Made by a program: the position numbers and the translations under genes
IMG/VR virus record: IMGVR_UViG_3300025154_000178
Location: 1 to 43,691 of that record
Length of the DNA: 43,691 nt
Strand: one strand, 5' to 3'
Origin: a virus
In this document: positions 8,818 to 16,731 of the stretch, piece after piece
How the letters are laid out: each line of letters starts with the position of its first letter
How positions within the stretch are numbered: position 1 is the stretch's first letter
The notes under the pieces: generated by a model
What the model saw: only the letters and a program-made list of their open reading frames with translations
What the model was told of the DNA's origin: nothing
Database searches by the model: none

Positions 8818-9276
8818 ATGGCTACATTATCAGGAAGGCAGGGTCGCGTGACAGTAGGCTCAGGGGTGAACGAGGTTGTAGTTGCTGAAATGGGAACATG
8901 GAAACTGAACATTGAGGCCAGCGAAATTGATACTACCTCGTTCGGCTCAGAGTGGGGCAAGTCTGATGTCGGTATGCTGAAGTTTTCCGGATCTATGGGC
9001 GGTTTTTGTGATCCGACCGACACGACCGGACAGAAGGTCATCGAGGACGCGCAGATTTCCGGCAATCTTATTCAGGACATCAAGTTCTACGTCTCATGGT
9101 CCGACACTCCCGGCGAAACTGTCTATTACTATGCCCCCGACACCGCGACGGACGCGACCGCTGGAATGCGGGTTACGTCATACGGTGTCGGCCAGGATAA
9201 GGGTGGCGTGGCAACGGCTGAAATCAGTCTTTCAGGGTCAGGCCCGGTCAAGAGATTTTCCGCAGTAGTAGTTTAA
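8818..9276 (+). CDS. Major tail protein
   Basis: Main subunit of the tail tube. The 152-residue product is beta-rich with ATLSGRQGRVTVGSGVNEV and EMGTWKLNIEASEIDTTSFG at the front, then SGSMGGFCDPTDTTGQ and a C-terminal YGVGQDKGGVATAEISLSGSG, the pattern of small TP901/lambda-gpV-type tube proteins. A GAGGTAACAAA site precedes the ATG. A hairpin lies between it and the chaperone gene, consistent with its need for higher expression than the genes downstream. Confidence 0.85.
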   Translation: MATLSGRQGRVTVGSGVNEVVVAEMGTWKLNIEASEIDTTSFGSEWGKSDVGMLKFSGSMGGFCDPTDTTGQKVIEDAQISGNLIQDIKFYVSWSDTPGETVYYYAPDTATDATAGMRVTSYGVGQDKGGVATAEISLSGSGPVKRFSAVVV

Positions 9277-9284
9277 TTCCAAAT

Positions 9285-9331
9285 AGAGCGGGCTGGCTGG
9301 GTGATTTCTCCTAGCTCTGCCGGTCCGCTCT
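9285..9331 (+). promoter_or_regulatory. Hairpin between major tail protein and tail chaperone genes
   Basis: AGAGCGG at 9285-9291 pairs perfectly with CCGCTCT at 9325-9331, with a long loop that contains further short GC pairings. There is no U tract, so a full terminator is unlikely. A partial attenuator or 3' mRNA stabiliser that raises major tail protein relative to the chaperone is the likely role, by analogy with other tail operons. Confidence 0.35.
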
Positions 9332-9354
9332 CCCATGCTAAAGGAGAAAACGGC

Positions 9355-9705
9355 ATGAAAGTCAAGAAAAACAAGTTCACAATTTTTGAAGAGTTTGAGG
9401 GTGCAAAATTTGAGTTTTGCCCGCTTACCCCTGGTGCGCTCGGCAGATTGATTGACCTTGGAGCGCAGGGACGGGGTGAAGAGCTTAGGATTCAGCAGGC
9501 CATGGACGGCATTGTCGGGTGGTCAGAAGTCTATGATGACGATGATAAACCCATTCCGTACAGCGACAAACTGAAGCAGAAACGCGAGGCGCTATCAGCC
9601 TTTCTTGAGCATGTTGAAGGGTTCGCGGTATTCGTAGCCGACTCGATAAATAAAGCCGCTGCAGCCAAGCAGGAGGCGGAAGAGGCACTGACAAAAAACT
9701 CCTAG
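9355..9705 (+). CDS. Tail assembly chaperone, short form (gpG-like)
   Basis: A 116-residue protein in the position of lambda gpG. It binds the tape measure during tail assembly and is not part of the finished virion. It is helical and acidic, with FEFCPLTPGALGRLIDLGAQ and a C-terminal Ala/Glu-rich helix (NKAAAAKQEAEEALTKNS). ATG 9355 follows AAAGGAGAAAA; a GTG at 9301 lies in a hairpin region and is not supported. The last codons contain a perfect -1 slippery heptamer, so a fraction of ribosomes should continue into the longer form. Confidence 0.85.
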   Translation: MKVKKNKFTIFEEFEGAKFEFCPLTPGALGRLIDLGAQGRGEELRIQQAMDGIVGWSEVYDDDDKPIPYSDKLKQKREALSAFLEHVEGFAVFVADSINKAAAAKQEAEEALTKNS

Positions 9706-10046
9706 AGCACGTCTCGGGCCTGGTGTTCGTCTCGTCGTCAGGTGTCGATGACGAGACAGGGACACCAATCCGCTGCGAGGCGTGCAGGACGATCAACCGA
9801 AGGAAGGGAATCGAACCAGACTGCATAAGCTGCATTCCTCCTTTGATGCAAAAAAACGTGGAAGGGTTCAACCTTTGGCGAATGGTCCAAGGTCAGTACA
9901 GATCGGCAGGAGCAGGACCGTCGGGAGAGTTGGACGTTACCGCGATTTCACACGCGATGGACAAGTTAGAAATGGATGACCCAACCGTAATGTATCGGGT
10001 CATTTTAGTAGGTCGGGAAGTGGCGAAACTCAGAAGGACGGAATGA
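9355..10046 (+). CDS. Tail assembly chaperone, -1 frameshift form (gpGT-like)
   Basis: Predicted fusion of the gpG-like protein with the following -1 frame. Zero-frame codons AAA AAC at 9694-9699, preceded by A, allow slippage, giving TKN then LLEHVSGLVFVSSSG. The downstream frame has no stop between 9699 and 10046 and has no convincing own start (only a GTG at 9723 without a good ribosome site), as expected of a T domain. The extension holds a four-cysteine pattern (CEAC and CISC) that may bind zinc. It ends in an ATGA overlap with the next start. In lambda, the T domain recruits major tail protein to the gpG-tape measure complex. Confidence 0.8.
9693..9699 (+). promoter_or_regulatory. Programmed -1 ribosomal frameshift site
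   Basis: A AAA AAC in the correct zero frame of the short chaperone, the canonical X XXY YYZ heptamer, four codons from the TAG stop. A perfect 8-bp stem, 9729-9736 with 9750-9757, lies about 30 bases downstream. That is further than usual for a stimulatory structure, and its role is uncertain. Confidence 0.82.
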
Positions 10047-10339
10047 AGATACCCAGCGTATACGTTGAAATTAGGGGTGACTCGACCCAACTGCGGAAGG
10101 ATATAACCGCAGCGAAGCAGATTGTCACAGAATCTGCCAAGGGGATGAGCAACGCCCTTAATAATGCGTTATTAGTAGGTCGGGAAGTGGCGAAACTCAG
10201 AAGGACGGAATGAAGATACCCAGCGTATACGTTGAAATTAGGGGTGACTCGACCCAACTGCGGAAGGATATAACCGCAGTGAAGCAGATTGTCACAGAAT
10301 CTGCCAAGGGGATGAGCAACGCCCTTAATAATGCGTTAT
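10005..10339. repeat. 167-bp tandem duplication at tape measure start
   Basis: Bases 10005-10172 are repeated at 10172-10339 with an offset of 167. Only one difference is visible: C at 10113 against T at 10280, which changes Ala to Val. Each copy holds the end of the chaperone T frame, the AGAAGGACGGA ribosome site, and the first 43 codons of the tape measure. Because 167 is not a multiple of three, the first tape-measure start is put into the T frame of the second copy. Near identity implies a recent event or, less interestingly, an assembly artefact. Confidence 0.95.
10043..10213 (+). CDS. Chimeric 56-residue ORF created by the duplication
   Basis: Starts with the same 43 residues as the tape measure (MKIPSVYVEIRGDSTQLRKD onward, with Ala in place of one Val) and then, across the repeat junction, reads the last residues of the chaperone T frame (LVGREVAKLRRTE) before stopping. 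It keeps the full ribosome site and overlaps its neighbours by ATGA on both sides, so it should be translated between chaperone and tape measure. Any function is unknown. It carries tape-measure N-terminal residues and could compete for partners, or be inert. Confidence 0.6.
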   Translation: MKIPSVYVEIRGDSTQLRKDITAAKQIVTESAKGMSNALNNALLVGREVAKLRRTE

Positions 10340-13300
10340 CGCCGGGACAGATAAGCGGCGGCATTAATAAGCTTATCGGGAATCTTGGCACACTCAGCAG
10401 GGCTTCCGACCAGACCTCAAAACAGTTTGATTCTCTCGGCGTTGATCTTAAAGACCTGCAGAGAATAACCGGCATCACAGCAGGATCTTTCGCCACTCTT
10501 CAATCGAAGATGATGGCAACGAAAGCGGCAAAGCTCCAAGAACGCGCCCTCCGAGACATCGCCACAGCAGCAAACCTCACCGAAAAAGAAATCCGCGAAC
10601 TCGGCCAGCAGTTCGGCCTATCTGCAGCACAAATAAAAAGCGTTTCAGCATCAACACACCAAGCCAGCGGGTCAATGACTCTGCTCGGCGGCGCAGCACG
10701 TACCGCACTGGCCTATCTCTCTGTTTATCAGGTCTACGAGTTCGGTAAGGCTGTCCTCGATACCGGAATTAAAGTCGATTCTCTCAAGCGGTCTTTTGTT
10801 GCCATAACCGGCAGCACCGAGGGAATGGAGAGCGAGTTTGCCTTTATGAAGCAAACCGCAGCGGAAACCGGCCAGAATATGTATGCCCTTGCCGACTCGT
10901 ACCGGCAGCTTACCGCATCGACGCAAGACACCATCCTCGAAGGCCAGAAGACACGCGATCTCTTCCAGGCGATGTCCGAGGCGTCCGCAGTCCTCGGACT
11001 GTCTAATGAACGCGTAGAGCTTTCAATGAAAGCATTTGCACAGATGGCCGCGAAAGGCGTTGTGCAAATGGAAGAGTTGAAGAATCAGCTTGGCGATTCT
11101 CTTCCTGGCGCAGTCAACATTGCCGCTCGGGCTATGGGGGTTTCTCAGGCCGCACTGATGAAGATGTCGGCGGCTGGTGAACTGCTGGCCGTTGATCTTC
11201 TGCCGAAAATGGCTGAAGAGTTGCACAAGATGTATGGCGTTGCGGCTAATGTAGCAGCGCTTGAATCAGGGCAAGCGGCAGTCAATAGGCTTTCTCAGGC
11301 ATGGACCGAGTTCAAAAACAATTTATATGACAATGAAACTGCAGTCGCCTCGATAAATCTTATCACCAAGGCGCTAGACGGCGCCATAAGGATGCAGCAG
11401 GCCCACGCCAACAGTAAAGGAATAGGCGGGCTGTTAGGATCAAGCAAAGGCATTGGCGAACAGTTAGGAGAGATGAGGGCGCAGCAGGAAGCGGCCCTTG
11501 CAATAGCTGGTGAGTACGCGGTAGGCCGTGAAGCGATAGCGGCTGAAAGTGCGAAAAGAGTACAGGCTATCGAAACCGGTCTTTCTATTGCCTTAAAATC
11601 TCACAAGGAACAAGAATACCAGTATTACATCGATGCCGAAAAGGCAAAGGCTGACGCAGTTGTAAAGGCCTATGATGAGCAGGCAAAAGCATCGAATAAA
11701 GCTTTTACCAATCAAGGAAAGGCCGAAGCAAAGGCCTACGATGCAGTAGCTGAAAATCGCAAGCGGTTGGCCGAAGAACTGACAGACGCCCTTGCCAAAG
11801 AAGGCAAGACCCAGACCCAAATAGAGATTTACGAACTCAAGAAACGCTACGCCGAAAATCTCAAAATAGCCGGAAATAATATTGAGCTGGCCAAAATGGC
11901 CACACAGGTATACGAGGCCGAACTCAAAAAAAGAGCAGGGGCCGATAGAGATTATAACGCTGGCTGGCTGGCGTTTCAAAACAAACAACAACAGACCTTC
12001 GTGGACGGCTGGCAGGGTGCCGCAGAGCGCAGACTGGCCATTGATGAATCAGCAAATAAGGAGCTTGAGAATAACACCAGCGAAACCACCTCAGTAATTG
12101 TCTCCGAGTGGTCAAACGCCTACGCCAGCATTCAATCCTCCCTGGCCGATATGATTTATGAGTTCGATTTTTCCATGGACTCAATCTTGGACATTTTCAA
12201 ACGCATGTTGGCCGAAATGGCCGCGGCGATCATTATGTCAGGGGTGAAAAACGCTTTTCTTAACATGTTTGACGGCAACGCGGCTACTTCTGCCTGGGGC
12301 GGGATGATCTCGGGCATCACTGGCGCAATCGGTAAAGGCGACAAATCCCCGAGCGGCACACCTTCAGTTGGAACGGCTGGCGCGGCAGGATGGGGAACCA
12401 TCGGTGGAACGGTGGCGGTCGCTGGCGGTGCCTATGGCATGTACGCTGGTGCAAAAAACATCAAAGACGGCAACGCTGGCGTCGGTGCGCTCCAAACTGG
12501 CCTGGGCGCGTATTCAGCATATAAAGGGGCTGTGACTCTCGGGATCGTTGAAAAAGGTGCGATCACCGAGGCTGCCAAACTGTTCGCGGCAAAACTCGGA
12601 TATGCGGCTACACAAACCGGCGTCGGGACCGTTGCAACTGAATCAACCTTTGCTATAGGCAAGGGTGCTGTCGCGGCCCAAACAACAGGGACAGGCACGG
12701 GAGCGGCCACGGGCGCATCCGCAAGCAGTTACGGCGCATCAGCGGCAGGCGCAGCAGCCTACGCGGTACCAATAGCCGCAGCGGTTATGGTTGCGATGGG
12801 GGCATATCAAAAATCCCAGCGCCCACAAGCCGAGAACGAGATTGACAAAAGGGGGATCACTCCAGGAGATCTCGGGCAATTCTACGAGGGCTGGCGGTCG
12901 ATCAAGGACACCATTGTCGAGACCATCCCCGGCATTAGCCAATACGAGCAAGCTCTCTACGATGCCAACTCCGGCCTGCTGGTAGCCACATCGGCAACAA
13001 GCACACTGGCCTTGCAATATAACGCCAGCGCGGAAGCAGGGCACCAATGGGAAATGGCATTGCATGTTGGTGGGGAAGCTACTCGTAACGCAATTATCGC
13101 ATCAGAGGAATATGCTAACGCTCTTGGGGTATCAGGGGAGGGCATGGGGAAGGCGGCAGAAATCGCCTATGTTGAGCGCGATGCGATGGAGTGGCTCTCT
13201 GACACCCTCAACGGCACCGCAGATGCAGCGGGCAATCTATCGGCGGAAGGCGAAGGGTTAAGCACAGCGGCCATGAATGCGGCAAGCTCTACCGCGATAA

Positions 13301-13758
13301 TGGCCAGCACGGTTCAGGATATGGGGTCTATTTCCCAGCAGGCCGCGAATAAAATATCGGGAGCCTGGGCGTCGATCGGGGGCATCTCGTCTGATGCAAA
13401 GTCATTCGGCGCGGGCTATGTTATCGGGCCGTCGACCGGAAGCACCTTTGCACATGCTGACGGTTTTGTCACCAAGAGGGCGACATGGTTTGGCAATCAC
13501 GAAATCGGCGAGGATGGAACAGAGGCGCTTTTGCCTGTCCCTGGTGGGCCAGATTACTTTTCGCGGCAGGATAAACGACTCGACAAAATCGAACAGATGA
13601 TATCGTCAATGTCAGGTGGATCTGGGCCGATAACCATAGTCCTTGAGGTTGAAGGCGAGGCAGTTGCAAAAAAGATAATACCAAGGATCGATCAACACGT
13701 AGCCGACAAGGCAAGACGCGGGCAGCTCTCGCAAAGGACGGCTTATGCTACTCGTTGA
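10210..13758 (+). CDS. Tail tape measure protein
   Basis: Sets tail length and acts during DNA injection. At 1182 residues it is the largest protein here. Residues about 165-340 match the conserved tape-measure N-terminal domain (VDSLKRSFVAITGSTEGMES, LADSYRQLTAST, MEELKNQLGDSLPGA, LLPKMAEELHKMYG). A long charged helical/coiled-coil region follows (about 430-600), then glycine/alanine-rich hydrophobic stretches around 725-760 and 845-870 that could cross a membrane, and a C-terminal MSSMSGGSGPITIVLEVEG segment. The start lies in the second copy of the 167-bp duplication. Its end overlaps the next gene by 14 bases. Tail length estimates should use this ORF, not the upstream copy. Confidence 0.93.
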   Translation: MKIPSVYVEIRGDSTQLRKDITAVKQIVTESAKGMSNALNNALSPGQISGGINKLIGNLGTLSRASDQTSKQFDSLGVDLKDLQRITGITAGSFATLQSKMMATKAAKLQERALRDIATAANLTEKEIRELGQQFGLSAAQIKSVSASTHQASGSMTLLGGAARTALAYLSVYQVYEFGKAVLDTGIKVDSLKRSFVAITGSTEGMESEFAFMKQTAAETGQNMYALADSYRQLTASTQDTILEGQKTRDLFQAMSEASAVLGLSNERVELSMKAFAQMAAKGVVQMEELKNQLGDSLPGAVNIAARAMGVSQAALMKMSAAGELLAVDLLPKMAEELHKMYGVAANVAALESGQAAVNRLSQAWTEFKNNLYDNETAVASINLITKALDGAIRMQQAHANSKGIGGLLGSSKGIGEQLGEMRAQQEAALAIAGEYAVGREAIAAESAKRVQAIETGLSIALKSHKEQEYQYYIDAEKAKADAVVKAYDEQAKASNKAFTNQGKAEAKAYDAVAENRKRLAEELTDALAKEGKTQTQIEIYELKKRYAENLKIAGNNIELAKMATQVYEAELKKRAGADRDYNAGWLAFQNKQQQTFVDGWQGAAERRLAIDESANKELENNTSETTSVIVSEWSNAYASIQSSLADMIYEFDFSMDSILDIFKRMLAEMAAAIIMSGVKNAFLNMFDGNAATSAWGGMISGITGAIGKGDKSPSGTPSVGTAGAAGWGTIGGTVAVAGGAYGMYAGAKNIKDGNAGVGALQTGLGAYSAYKGAVTLGIVEKGAITEAAKLFAAKLGYAATQTGVGTVATESTFAIGKGAVAAQTTGTGTGAATGASASSYGASAAGAAAYAVPIAAAVMVAMGAYQKSQRPQAENEIDKRGITPGDLGQFYEGWRSIKDTIVETIPGISQYEQALYDANSGLLVATSATSTLALQYNASAEAGHQWEMALHVGGEATRNAIIASEEYANALGVSGEGMGKAAEIAYVERDAMEWLSDTLNGTADAAGNLSAEGEGLSTAAMNAASSTAIMASTVQDMGSISQQAANKISGAWASIGGISSDAKSFGAGYVIGPSTGSTFAHADGFVTKRATWFGNHEIGEDGTEALLPVPGGPDYFSRQDKRLDKIEQMISSMSGGSGPITIVLEVEGEAVAKKIIPRIDQHVADKARRGQLSQRTAYATR

Positions 13759-15274
13759 GATGAAAATAAACGGTGTCTGGCATTTACTCAGTAATGATTA
13801 TCACGACCTGCCTGAAGGATTTTACGACGGCTACATTGCCAGCCTTGGCCAGTTGCGGATCGCGACGAGAAAACCATACGGCGGGATCGTAGAGGCGAGT
13901 TATGGCCAACTCGATCTCCTGCCGACGCCTTTCACCCTCCCCGGCAACTGGCCGCCGCCTCGGTCCTGCGCGATAAAAATCAGCATCGGCACACCCGGAA
14001 CATCATCTGTCGTCTCGTATCCCGGCAGCGCACTGGTTGACGAGGGTGGAGACTCCCCGACAGATGGAACGGCCATACTCGTTGACGATGGCGCGGCTTT
14101 GGGGATCATTCAAAACCCATCAACGATTGAACTGATTGTTGAGGGTACCGCGCACCTCCGCGCACCGTCGCGCGACAGCGTGAAATATGACATTTACGGC
14201 CCGCAGATTGAAACTCGGGTGACGGATGCGAAATACACCGGGACGCTGCAGGAGGTTTTCGCCGCAGCCTGCATTACCCTTGGGCTGGCGTTTGATTACA
14301 CTTATGCCCGGGCGGTATCTCCAGTGGTGGATTACACAGCGGACGGTGAACGGCTTTTGACTGACAATCTCTCTGTGATGGCGGAGTTTTTCAGCCACCG
14401 GGCCCCCATCGAAAACGGCACTCTGTACCTGATTGACTGTTTGCTCGACAACGGGCCAGTGCTTGAATTGACCGAGTTTGATATTTTCCCCAGCTCGTAT
14501 CCGGCGCCCGCTCCTATCAAAAGAATAACCGCGAAAGTTCAGGCCGAAATCTGGCAATACCGATGGGTTCTCACGGCGAACCAGGGCGCAACAGTTTGTG
14601 CGATCGCTGAGATTGAACTGAGAACAAAAGTGGACGGCTCGGACGTTTCCGGGACGGCGACATTTACGGCGTCCAGCACGTCAGGCGCAAACGTACCGGC
14701 GAACCTCAATGACAACGACAATAATACGTTGTGGGTATCAACAATTGCTCCCTCAGAAAACCTGTACGTGCAGGCCAGCTATGGCGGCAAGATCAAAATC
14801 ATTGGATACACTTTCCGGGCTCCGACTCTGAACTTTGCCAGAATGCCGACAGAGTGGAAAGTGCAAGGCTATGATCTCGAGACAAGCACATGGCGGACGA
14901 TCAAGGAAGAAATAACCGAGGACGATTGGACGGCTGGCGAGGTGAGAAAATTCAGTATCGCGCAGCCCGAGTGGGAGGTTGTCGTTGCCGGGAGCCATTC
15001 ATACGGCGAGACATTAGACATCTCACCGGCATGTCAAACCACGCGAGCACTTATCCGGCCAGCATTGACTAATATCAAAACCATCATGGAGCGAATGCAA
15101 ATTCAGTTGACAAAACCGCTCTCCGGCGTGCCGAAATTCGGCCAGAAAATAGAACTGCTTGATGAGAGCATGCCGGTGCCCTCGAACGTATGGGGTCGGG
15201 TTGCTGAACAGGTCTACGATTGGGACGGCGAGCAGTGCATCGTTATCGGCGAGGGGGCCATTACAGCCGCATGA
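13745..15274 (+). CDS. Tail tip protein with discoidin-like domain
   Basis: A 509-residue protein directly after the tape measure, where distal tail or baseplate hub proteins are encoded. The N-terminal part (HLLSNDYHDLPEGFYDGYIA) looks like a virion attachment region. Residues about 300-400 resemble an F5/8 type C (galactose-binding, discoidin) domain: DNDNNTLWVS, then GYTFRAPTLNFARMPTEWKV. The C-terminal part has KFGQKIELLDESMPVPSNVWG. A role in surface glycan contact is inference from that domain. ATG 13745 has AAGGACGG upstream; ATG 13760 has no clear site. Confidence 0.65.
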   Translation: MLLVEMKINGVWHLLSNDYHDLPEGFYDGYIASLGQLRIATRKPYGGIVEASYGQLDLLPTPFTLPGNWPPPRSCAIKISIGTPGTSSVVSYPGSALVDEGGDSPTDGTAILVDDGAALGIIQNPSTIELIVEGTAHLRAPSRDSVKYDIYGPQIETRVTDAKYTGTLQEVFAAACITLGLAFDYTYARAVSPVVDYTADGERLLTDNLSVMAEFFSHRAPIENGTLYLIDCLLDNGPVLELTEFDIFPSSYPAPAPIKRITAKVQAEIWQYRWVLTANQGATVCAIAEIELRTKVDGSDVSGTATFTASSTSGANVPANLNDNDNNTLWVSTIAPSENLYVQASYGGKIKIIGYTFRAPTLNFARMPTEWKVQGYDLETSTWRTIKEEITEDDWTAGEVRKFSIAQPEWEVVVAGSHSYGETLDISPACQTTRALIRPALTNIKTIMERMQIQLTKPLSGVPKFGQKIELLDESMPVPSNVWGRVAEQVYDWDGEQCIVIGEGAITAA

Positions 15275-16053
15275 AAATAATTGTCAGAAATTCCATAACA
15301 GAAATTTCGGCCACATCAGAAGCAACGAATTTTCCTGCATCCAATTTGCTCAACGACTCTATCATAAAAGGATGGAAAGCCGCGAACTCTGGCGTCACTG
15401 CCGCAACGCTTACGGTGAAAACAAGAGGGATAACTGGCGGATTTGGCCTTGTCGGGATTGTTGCTGAAACCGTGCATGTTGAGGTTTCCGGCAGATCCGG
15501 AATATCCTGGCAGAACGTCAATTGGCAAAACATCAACTGGGGTGGAGATGCTGGGACAGTTGCAATATCGGAACAGCTTATACGGTACTCAAAAGATGTC
15601 GAGGCGCAGCTATGGGTCGATTTTGCTGAAATTGAATCACCTGTAGAGATCACAATTACACTTTTGAAATCCAACACAAACCCATTCTGGCTCAAGGCCG
15701 GTGTGCTGGTTGTCGGGCAAGTATTTTCATTCCCAGACCCGAAAGCTGGTTTTGAGGAAGGTCTCGACGACAAATCTATTTACCGGGAACTGTCAAACGG
15801 CGCCGAATGGTCGCTTGACCGTCCGAGGTTGCGGACGTTTTCGGCGCTGATCGACATGGAGCGGGACGGCTATTTTTATCTCTTTATGCGGAACATTGCG
15901 AAACGGTTTGGCCGCCGGCCGATGATGATATCTCTCACTGACAAAATGGTCAACGAATGGGTGCTTTACGGCAGGTTTGTGGGAATGCCGACAGGATCAC
16001 ACTATCACAGGACTCGATCGAGTCTACAGGTTGCATTTAAAGAGGTGGTATAG
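15271..16053 (+). CDS. Tail tip-associated protein
   Basis: A 260-residue protein that starts in an ATGA overlap with the previous gene. The N-terminal part (ISATSEATNFPASNLLNDSI) resembles the carbohydrate-binding-like segment of tail proteins, followed by repeats in WQNVNWQNINWGGD. The C-terminal half (ERDGYFYLFMRNIAKRFGRR and the closing SSLQVAFKEVV) looks like a baseplate structural domain. I do not recognise a named family. A start upstream at 15220 is rejected because it lies inside the preceding gene with no ribosome site. Confidence 0.6.
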   Translation: MKIIVRNSITEISATSEATNFPASNLLNDSIIKGWKAANSGVTAATLTVKTRGITGGFGLVGIVAETVHVEVSGRSGISWQNVNWQNINWGGDAGTVAISEQLIRYSKDVEAQLWVDFAEIESPVEITITLLKSNTNPFWLKAGVLVVGQVFSFPDPKAGFEEGLDDKSIYRELSNGAEWSLDRPRLRTFSALIDMERDGYFYLFMRNIAKRFGRRPMMISLTDKMVNEWVLYGRFVGMPTGSHYHRTRSSLQVAFKEVV

Positions 16054-16731
16054 ATGGCAACAACTTTTCAGGGCTGGAAATTTAAGCAAGCAACCGGCGG
16101 CGTCTTGGACGCTATGGACTTCGAAGACGGCGCAACGTTGACAGATGGCGCTGTTGCGATTGTCACGGATGGCGGATCTTTATCGATTTACGAAGGTGAC
16201 GCGGACAGCGGACTGGTCGCAGACGGCGTACACGTTGTCGCTCCTGTTACCAACGCTGGTGATTATCGGTGGATTCTTCAGCGGGTCATCACAAACGACA
16301 TGCCGGTAGGATCGATCATAGGATTCTGCCCTGGGTATTTCACCGCATCTAATAATACTGGATTTGTTGCGGTGCTTCCGAATACGGTTGCAGGGGTCAA
16401 CGCCCTTTTCAATCCCCTTGGCTTTTATGTAATGGACGGTGGGCTTCTTAACCTTTCGGGGTCAGCGATTTTCGACGGTGCGGGAAGAAGGCTTCCAAAC
16501 GGAACAACCGACGTTTATCTGGTTGGCAATGACACCGCAGGAGAAAAGGTGGGCAGCAACACTTCGTCGCATATCCACCAGACAAACGATGCCCAGCCTG
16601 GGGAAGGTGCGCCAGCTGTTGGTTTGGTTGCCGGCGGCGTCCCGCATGATCACGGCGGGACAGACGGCCCATCGGTGACGAATATTCAACCGAACTCATT
16701 GACAATATTCTGGCTTATAAAGGCGATCTGA
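16054..16731 (+). CDS. Tail fibre-like protein with collar-type tip
   Basis: A 225-residue protein. The C-terminal half has the look of a phage tail collar or fibre tip: PVGSIIGFCPGYF, a central FDGAGRRLPNGTTDVYLVGN, then two His-x-His motifs (SSHIHQT and PHDHGGT), and a final SLTIFWLIKAI. In long tail fibre tips, such His pairs bind metal ions along the fibre axis. It is therefore a candidate receptor-binding protein. AGAGGTGG precedes the ATG. The last base of its stop begins the next gene. Confidence 0.7.
   Translation: MATTFQGWKFKQATGGVLDAMDFEDGATLTDGAVAIVTDGGSLSIYEGDADSGLVADGVHVVAPVTNAGDYRWILQRVITNDMPVGSIIGFCPGYFTASNNTGFVAVLPNTVAGVNALFNPLGFYVMDGGLLNLSGSAIFDGAGRRLPNGTTDVYLVGNDTAGEKVGSNTSSHIHQTNDAQPGEGAPAVGLVAGGVPHDHGGTDGPSVTNIQPNSLTIFWLIKAI

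Noticed and set aside
9723-10046. Independent gene with a GTG start for the chaperone T region
   Set aside because: The frame is open back to the slippery site, the GTG lacks a ribosome site, and the perfect heptamer explains its expression.
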